This document shows positions 59,040 through 64,000 of a stretch of DNA of 64,000 nucleotides, in pieces; positions within the stretch are counted from its first letter, which is position 1, and each line of letters starts with the position of its first letter. This DNA is from Pseudomonas sp. RIT-PI-AD (GTDB taxonomy: Bacteria; Pseudomonadota; Gammaproteobacteria; Pseudomonadales; Pseudomonadaceae): assembly GCF_025642785.1 (NCBI RefSeq), contig NZ_JANZKU010000004.1:124001-188000 (forward strand), in the 5' to 3' direction. The translations under genes were made by a program, and so were the position numbers. The notes beneath the pieces are model-generated. The model made no database searches, had not been told where the DNA came from, and saw only the letters and a list, made by a program, of their open reading frames with translations.

Positions 59040-60197
59040 ATGAATTTCCAATTCCTGCTCCCCACCCGGATCATCATGCAGCCGGGGCTACGCGCCCGCA
59101 CCGGTGAACACCTGCAGCAGCTGGGCCTGAAGAAGGTGCTGATCGTCACCGATCCCGGCGTCAAGCGCGCCGGCCTGCTGGATGCCATCTACCGCAGCCT
59201 GGAACAGGCGGGCATCGCCTACGCCGAGGTCAGCGACGTCAAGCCGAACCCGCGCAGCGAAGACTGCAACCTGGCGGCCGACCTCTATCGCGGCAAAGGC
59301 ATCGAGGGCCTGCTGGCCGTCGGCGGCGGCAGCGCCATGGATGCCGCCAAGGCGATCAGCGTGCTGCTGACCCACGAAGGCCGCGTCGAGGACTACGAAG
59401 GTGCGTTCACCCTGCAACGCGATGTGCTGCCGATCGTCGCGCTGCCGACCACCGCCGGCACCGGCAGCGAAGTGACCTTCTTCTCGGTGATCACCGACAC
59501 CGTGCGGCACTTCAAGATGAGCCTGCTGGACTATCGCATCGGACCGGTGATGGCCCTGCTCGACTCCGACATCACCGCGACCCTGCCGGCGCCCATCGCC
59601 GCCAGCACCGGGATGGACGCCCTCACCCATGCCATCGAGGCCTACACCGGCAAGCCGGCCAACCCGATCAGCGACGGCCTGGCGCTGCACGCGATCCGCC
59701 TGATCAGCCGCTACCTGCTGCCGGCGGTGAGGGACGCCGACAACCGCGAGGCCCGCGAACAGATGCTCATCGCCAGCCTGATTGCCGGCATGGCCTTCGG
59801 CAACGCCGACATCGCCAGCGTGCATTGCATTTCCGAGGCCATCGGCGGCCTCTACGACACGCCCCACGGTGTCGGCAACGCGATCTTCCTGCCGTTCGTC
59901 TTCAGCCACAACCGCGATGCCGACCTGCAACGCCATGCCGACGTGGCCTACGCCCTCGGCGTGGACCCGACCCTGGACGCCGCGACCGCCGCGGAGAAGG
60001 CCGTCGAGCGGCTGTTCGAGATGAGCCGCGAACTGGGCATCCCACGCTTCGGCCAGGTACCGGGGGTGCGCGAGCAGGACTTCGCGCTGATCGCGGAGAA
60101 ATCCAAGAGCAACATTTCCGATGCCAGCAACGCCAAGCCGATGACCCACGAGAGCTACCTCGCGATCATCCGCGAGGCCTACCACTACACCGCGTAG
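59040..60197 (+). CDS. iron-containing alcohol dehydrogenase
   Basis: A 385-residue group III alcohol dehydrogenase. The dinucleotide-binding GGGSAMDAAKA is at 95-105. Metal ligands by alignment are D193, H197 (GMDALTHAIEAY), H262 (VHCISEAIGG) and H276 (DTPHGVGN). It oxidises an alcohol or reduces an aldehyde with NAD. It lies between two aldehyde dehydrogenases and an amino-acid/polyamine permease, so an amino-alcohol or diol substrate is plausible. GAGGAGG precedes the ATG; the longer in-frame reading upstream belongs to the ALDH gene in another frame. Confidence 0.9.
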   Translation: MNFQFLLPTRIIMQPGLRARTGEHLQQLGLKKVLIVTDPGVKRAGLLDAIYRSLEQAGIAYAEVSDVKPNPRSEDCNLAADLYRGKGIEGLLAVGGGSAMDAAKAISVLLTHEGRVEDYEGAFTLQRDVLPIVALPTTAGTGSEVTFFSVITDTVRHFKMSLLDYRIGPVMALLDSDITATLPAPIAASTGMDALTHAIEAYTGKPANPISDGLALHAIRLISRYLLPAVRDADNREAREQMLIASLIAGMAFGNADIASVHCISEAIGGLYDTPHGVGNAIFLPFVFSHNRDADLQRHADVAYALGVDPTLDAATAAEKAVERLFEMSRELGIPRFGQVPGVREQDFALIAEKSKSNISDASNAKPMTHESYLAIIREAYHYTA

Positions 60198-60208
60198 AGA
60201 CGACAACA

Positions 60209-61540
60209 ATGACAATTCATGTCGATACACAGCACCTCAAGAGGACCCTCGGGCCGGTTTCCGTGGTCCTGTTCGGCCTGGCGTTCATCGCCCCGCTGAT
60301 CGTCTTCGGGACCTACGGGGTCATCGCCCAGGCCAGCCAGAACACCGTCGCGCTGTCCTACGTGGTGGCCTCGGTGGGCATCATCTTCACCGCCCTGAGC
60401 TATGGGCGGATGGTCCGGGTATTCCCCGCCGCCGGTTCGGCCTACACCTATACGCGCAAGATGCTCAATGCCAACTTCGGCTTCATGGTCGGCTGGGCGG
60501 CGCTGCTGGATTACTTCTTCATCCCGATGCTGATCTGGCTGCTGGGCGCCAGCTACCTCAACGTGGCCTTCCCCGAGGTGCCGCAGTGGTGCTGGATCAC
60601 CGGGTTCATCGTCTCGACGACGGTGCTCAACATCCTCGGCATCCAGATCGCCAACCGCTTCAACATCATCCTGATGGTGGTGCAGCTGTCGATCATCGCG
60701 GTCTTCATCGCCCTCTGCTGGCACTACGTCTCGGCGGCCAACGGGCCGGGCGGCCTGCTCTCGGCCAAGCCGTTCTTCAACGCCGAGGTGCCGTTCGCGG
60801 CGACCATGGCCGGTGCCGCCATCGCCGCCTATTCGTTCCTCGGCTTCGATGCATTGTCGACCCTCAGCGAGGAAACCCTGGAGCCGAAGAAGACCATCCC
60901 GAAAGCCATCCTGCTGGTGGCGCTGATCGGCGGCGGCCTCTACGTGACCTCGGCCTACTTCATGCACCTGGCCCACCCGCAGGCGGTATTCGAGAACATC
61001 GACGGCGCGGCCTTCGAGATCGCCAAGATGATCGGCGGCGACCTGTTCTTCAGCGTGGTGCTGGCCGGCATCATCCTCGCCCACTTCGCCGCCGGGCTGT
61101 CGTTCCAGGCCAGCGTCGGGCGTCTGATGTTCGCCCTCGGCCGCGACCACCTGCTGCCGCAACGGGTCTTCGGCTACCTGCACCCGCGCTACAAGACGCC
61201 GGTGTTCAACATCATGCTGGCCGGTGCCTTCGGCCTGGTCGGCTTCGGCCTGACCATCGCCACCGCCACCTCGCTGGTCAACTTCGGCGCCTTCCTGGCC
61301 TTCACCTCGGTGAACCTCTGCGCGCTGAAACTGACCTTCGACCGCAGCGTTGGCGACCGCCCGGGCGTGCTGCGCGGCATCGTCTGCCCGCTGGCGGGTG
61401 CCATCACCTCGGGCTGGATGCTGATCAGCCTGGACAAGGACGCCCTGATCCTCGGCAGCCTGTGGTTGCTGGCGGGCCTGGTCTACCTGTGCTGCATGAC
61501 CCGCCTGTTCCAACGCCCGACCCCGGAAGTGGCGGCCTGA
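60209..61540 (+). CDS. APC-superfamily amino acid/polyamine permease
   Basis: A 443-residue inner-membrane transporter with twelve hydrophobic helices. The N-terminal FGLAFIAPLIVFGTYG and FPAAGSAYTYTRKML segments and the mid GAAIAAYSFLGFDALSTLSEETLEPKKTIP are typical of the APC family. It resembles the putrescine importer PuuP, which is consistent with the PatD-like enzymes beside it, but the true substrate is not known. It begins 11 bases after the alcohol dehydrogenase stop, so they are one transcript. Confidence 0.87.
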   Translation: MTIHVDTQHLKRTLGPVSVVLFGLAFIAPLIVFGTYGVIAQASQNTVALSYVVASVGIIFTALSYGRMVRVFPAAGSAYTYTRKMLNANFGFMVGWAALLDYFFIPMLIWLLGASYLNVAFPEVPQWCWITGFIVSTTVLNILGIQIANRFNIILMVVQLSIIAVFIALCWHYVSAANGPGGLLSAKPFFNAEVPFAATMAGAAIAAYSFLGFDALSTLSEETLEPKKTIPKAILLVALIGGGLYVTSAYFMHLAHPQAVFENIDGAAFEIAKMIGGDLFFSVVLAGIILAHFAAGLSFQASVGRLMFALGRDHLLPQRVFGYLHPRYKTPVFNIMLAGAFGLVGFGLTIATATSLVNFGAFLAFTSVNLCALKLTFDRSVGDRPGVLRGIVCPLAGAITSGWMLISLDKDALILGSLWLLAGLVYLCCMTRLFQRPTPEVAA

Positions 61541-61648
61541 GGCCGTCCGCCTCACGCCCGCCGACGCGGCGGGCGCGAGGCGGCATCGCGGTCGCCGCAT
61601 TCTCTCCGCCTCCGGCGGACCTTCACCCATCGCCCAGACGAGGCCCCC

Positions 61649-63073
61649 ATGCAAACCAAACTCCTGATCGACGGCCGCCTGGTCGCCGGCGAAGGCGCAC
61701 GCCAAGCCATCCTCAACCCGTCCCTGGGCACGACCCTGGTGGACATCGCCGAAGCCAGCGGCGCCCAGGTGGATGCCGCGGTGCAGGCCGCCGAAACCGC
61801 CTTCGACGGCTGGTCGCAAACCCCGCCGAAGGATCGCGCGCAACGCCTGCTGGGGCTCGCCGACCTGATCGAGGCGAACGCCGACACCCTCGCCCGTCTG
61901 GAAGCGGACAACTGCGGCAAGCCCTACGCCAACGTGCTCAACGACGAGATCCCGGCGGTCGCCGACGTGTTCCGCTTCTTCGCCGGCGCCAGCCGCTGCC
62001 TGAGCGGTTCCGCCGCCGGCGAGTACCTGCCGGGGCACACCTCGATGATCCGTCGCGACGCGATCGGCGTGGTCGCCTCCATCGCCCCCTGGAACTACCC
62101 GCTGATGATGGCCGCGTGGAAACTCGCGCCGGCGCTGGCGGCGGGCAACACGGTGGTACTGAAACCGTCGGAGCAGACCCCGCTGACCGCGCTGAAACTG
62201 GCCGAGCTGGCCGCCCCGCAACTGCCCGCCGGCGTGCTGAACGTGGTCTTCGGCCGCGGCGCCACCGTCGGCAATCCGCTGGTGAACCATCCGCAGGTGC
62301 GCATGGTGTCCCTCACCGGCTCCATCGCCACCGGCTCCCACATCATTTCCAGCACCGCCGACAGCGTGAAACGCCTGCACATGGAACTGGGCGGCAAGGC
62401 GCCGGTGATCGTCTTCGACGACGCCGACCTGGACGCGGCCGTCGAGGGCATCCGCACCTTCGGCTTCTACAACGCCGGCCAGGACTGCACCGCGGCCTGC
62501 CGCATCTATGCGCAGAAAGGCATCTACGAGCGCTTCGTCGACAAACTGGGCGCCGCAGTCGCCAGCCTGAAGATCGGCCTGCAGGACGACCCGGCCACCG
62601 AACTCGGCCCCCTGATCACCGAACAGCATCGCGAGCGCGTCGCCGGCTTCGTCGCGCGCGCCAGCGCGCTGCCGCACATCCGCGTGGTCACCGGCGGCAA
62701 GCCGGTCGACGGTCCGGGGTTCTTCTTCCAACCCACGGTGCTGGCCGGCGCGCGCCAGGACGACGAGATCGTGCGCCGCGAAGTGTTCGGCCCGGTGGTA
62801 TCGGTGACCTGCTTCGACGACGAAGCCCAGGTACTGGCCTGGGCCAACGCGTCCGACTATGGCCTGGCCTCGTCCGTCTGGACTCACGACCTGGGCCGCG
62901 CCCACCGCCTTGCCGCGCGCCTGCAATACGGCTGCACCTGGGTCAACACCCACTTCATGCTGGTCAGCGAGATGCCCCACGGCGGCGTGAAGCAATCGGG
63001 CTATGGCAAGGACATGTCCATGTACGGCCTGGAGGACTACACCGCGGTGCGCCACGTCATGTTCAAGCACTGA
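61649..63073 (+). CDS. gamma-aminobutyraldehyde dehydrogenase, PatD-like, copy 2
   Basis: A 474-residue aldehyde dehydrogenase very similar to E. coli PatD/YdcW as I remember it, for example [44 protein letters not shown] and [21 protein letters not shown] (in part). Catalytic residues are N149, E246 and C280. PatD oxidises 4-aminobutanal to GABA in putrescine breakdown. The two ALDHs of this group appear to have arisen by duplication. It ends at 63073 before the terminator shared with lasB. Confidence 0.9.
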   Translation: MQTKLLIDGRLVAGEGARQAILNPSLGTTLVDIAEASGAQVDAAVQAAETAFDGWSQTPPKDRAQRLLGLADLIEANADTLARLEADNCGKPYANVLNDEIPAVADVFRFFAGASRCLSGSAAGEYLPGHTSMIRRDAIGVVASIAPWNYPLMMAAWKLAPALAAGNTVVLKPSEQTPLTALKLAELAAPQLPAGVLNVVFGRGATVGNPLVNHPQVRMVSLTGSIATGSHIISSTADSVKRLHMELGGKAPVIVFDDADLDAAVEGIRTFGFYNAGQDCTAACRIYAQKGIYERFVDKLGAAVASLKIGLQDDPATELGPLITEQHRERVAGFVARASALPHIRVVTGGKPVDGPGFFFQPTVLAGARQDDEIVRREVFGPVVSVTCFDDEAQVLAWANASDYGLASSVWTHDLGRAHRLAARLQYGCTWVNTHFMLVSEMPHGGVKQSGYGKDMSMYGLEDYTAVRHVMFKH

Positions 63074-63149
63074 AATACGCCTCGCGTTTTCGCCCTGGCC
63101 GGACCGGGTTTCCGAACCATGGGCGAACGCGGATGCTTTTTCCGAGGCA

Positions 63150-63176
63150 AAAAAACGGGCCCCTGCGGGCCCGTTT
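63150..63176 (-). terminator. terminator of the lasB-like gene
   Basis: On the minus strand ACGGGCCC-N4-GGGCCCGT is followed by a run of seven Ts. It lies 28 bases past the lasB stop and could also serve, less well, the convergent ALDH gene. Confidence 0.85.
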
Positions 63177-63203
63177 CCTCGGGTGGAACGATGGATCACG
63201 CCC

Positions 63204-64000
<797 letters not shown>

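Overview
The window is a dense, GC-rich chromosomal stretch (GC not computed; codon third positions are overwhelmingly G/C) from a gamma-proteobacterium of the genus Pseudomonas, close to the P. aeruginosa group. Support comes from a complete twelve-gene alginate operon (algD-8-44-K-E-G-X-L-I-J-F-A), a GacS C-terminus beside ldhA, DUF3509 proteins, an lptF-type OmpA lipoprotein, and a LasB-like elastase at the right edge. The LasB C-terminus differs from the PAO1 protein as I remember it at many positions, so I think this is a relative of P. aeruginosa rather than that species. I see no insertion sequence, integrase, phage gene, CRISPR array or rRNA. This looks like core chromosome.

Layout. 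1-6622: gacS end, ldhA, a small metal-binding-like protein, a META-domain lipoprotein, dinB (minus), a MAPEG-like membrane protein (minus), two small unknown proteins, a lone receiver domain and a DUF3203-like protein. 6737-6906: promoter, initiator tRNA-Met and terminator. 6999-9686 (minus): moaC-moaD-moaE and a PIN-PhoH ATPase. 10055-12495 (minus): polysaccharide deacetylase and a DUF2135/TPR protein, followed by yaaA (plus). 13468-30324: algD regulatory region and the alginate operon. 30545-36687: small membrane proteins, an AAA ATPase, a cupin, two divergent DUF3509 paralogues, psiE and a Tat-type metallo-hydrolase. 36762-43096: LexA-controlled yebG, a TetR regulator, then a minus-strand series (rsmJ, extensin-like, PEP-mutase-like, DUF72, unknown, tsaB, adk). 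43252-55267: ppc, lipoprotein plus lptF (plus strand), macrodomain, membrane protein, alpha/beta-hydrolase lipoprotein, QEGLA-motif protein, lipoprotein, TetR regulator, lysS, and prfB with its programmed frameshift. 55412-63073: DUF533 protein, then LysR, aldehyde dehydrogenase, Fe-alcohol dehydrogenase, APC permease, aldehyde dehydrogenase. 63204-64000: partial lasB-like gene (minus).

How the parts work together. The alginate operon encodes precursor synthesis (AlgA, AlgD), c-di-GMP-gated polymerisation (Alg8, Alg44), periplasmic modification and transit (AlgG, X, L, I, J, F, K) and outer-membrane export (AlgE). The DNA before algD carries an AlgR-type site directly upstream of an AlgU-like promoter, with a leader of about 350 nt that contains an AT-rich palindrome. 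Two other genes or operons (the DUF3203-like gene and the lipoprotein-lptF pair) also have AlgU-like promoter matches, which suggests a wider envelope-stress regulon. The right-hand LysR-ALDH-ADH-permease-ALDH block looks like a self-contained uptake and oxidation module for an amine, amino-aldehyde or amino-alcohol. It is the least characterised functional unit here. In PAO1, as I recall it, these blocks lie in separate places and the wsp cluster lies between prfB and the DUF533 gene, so gene order here is rearranged relative to that strain.
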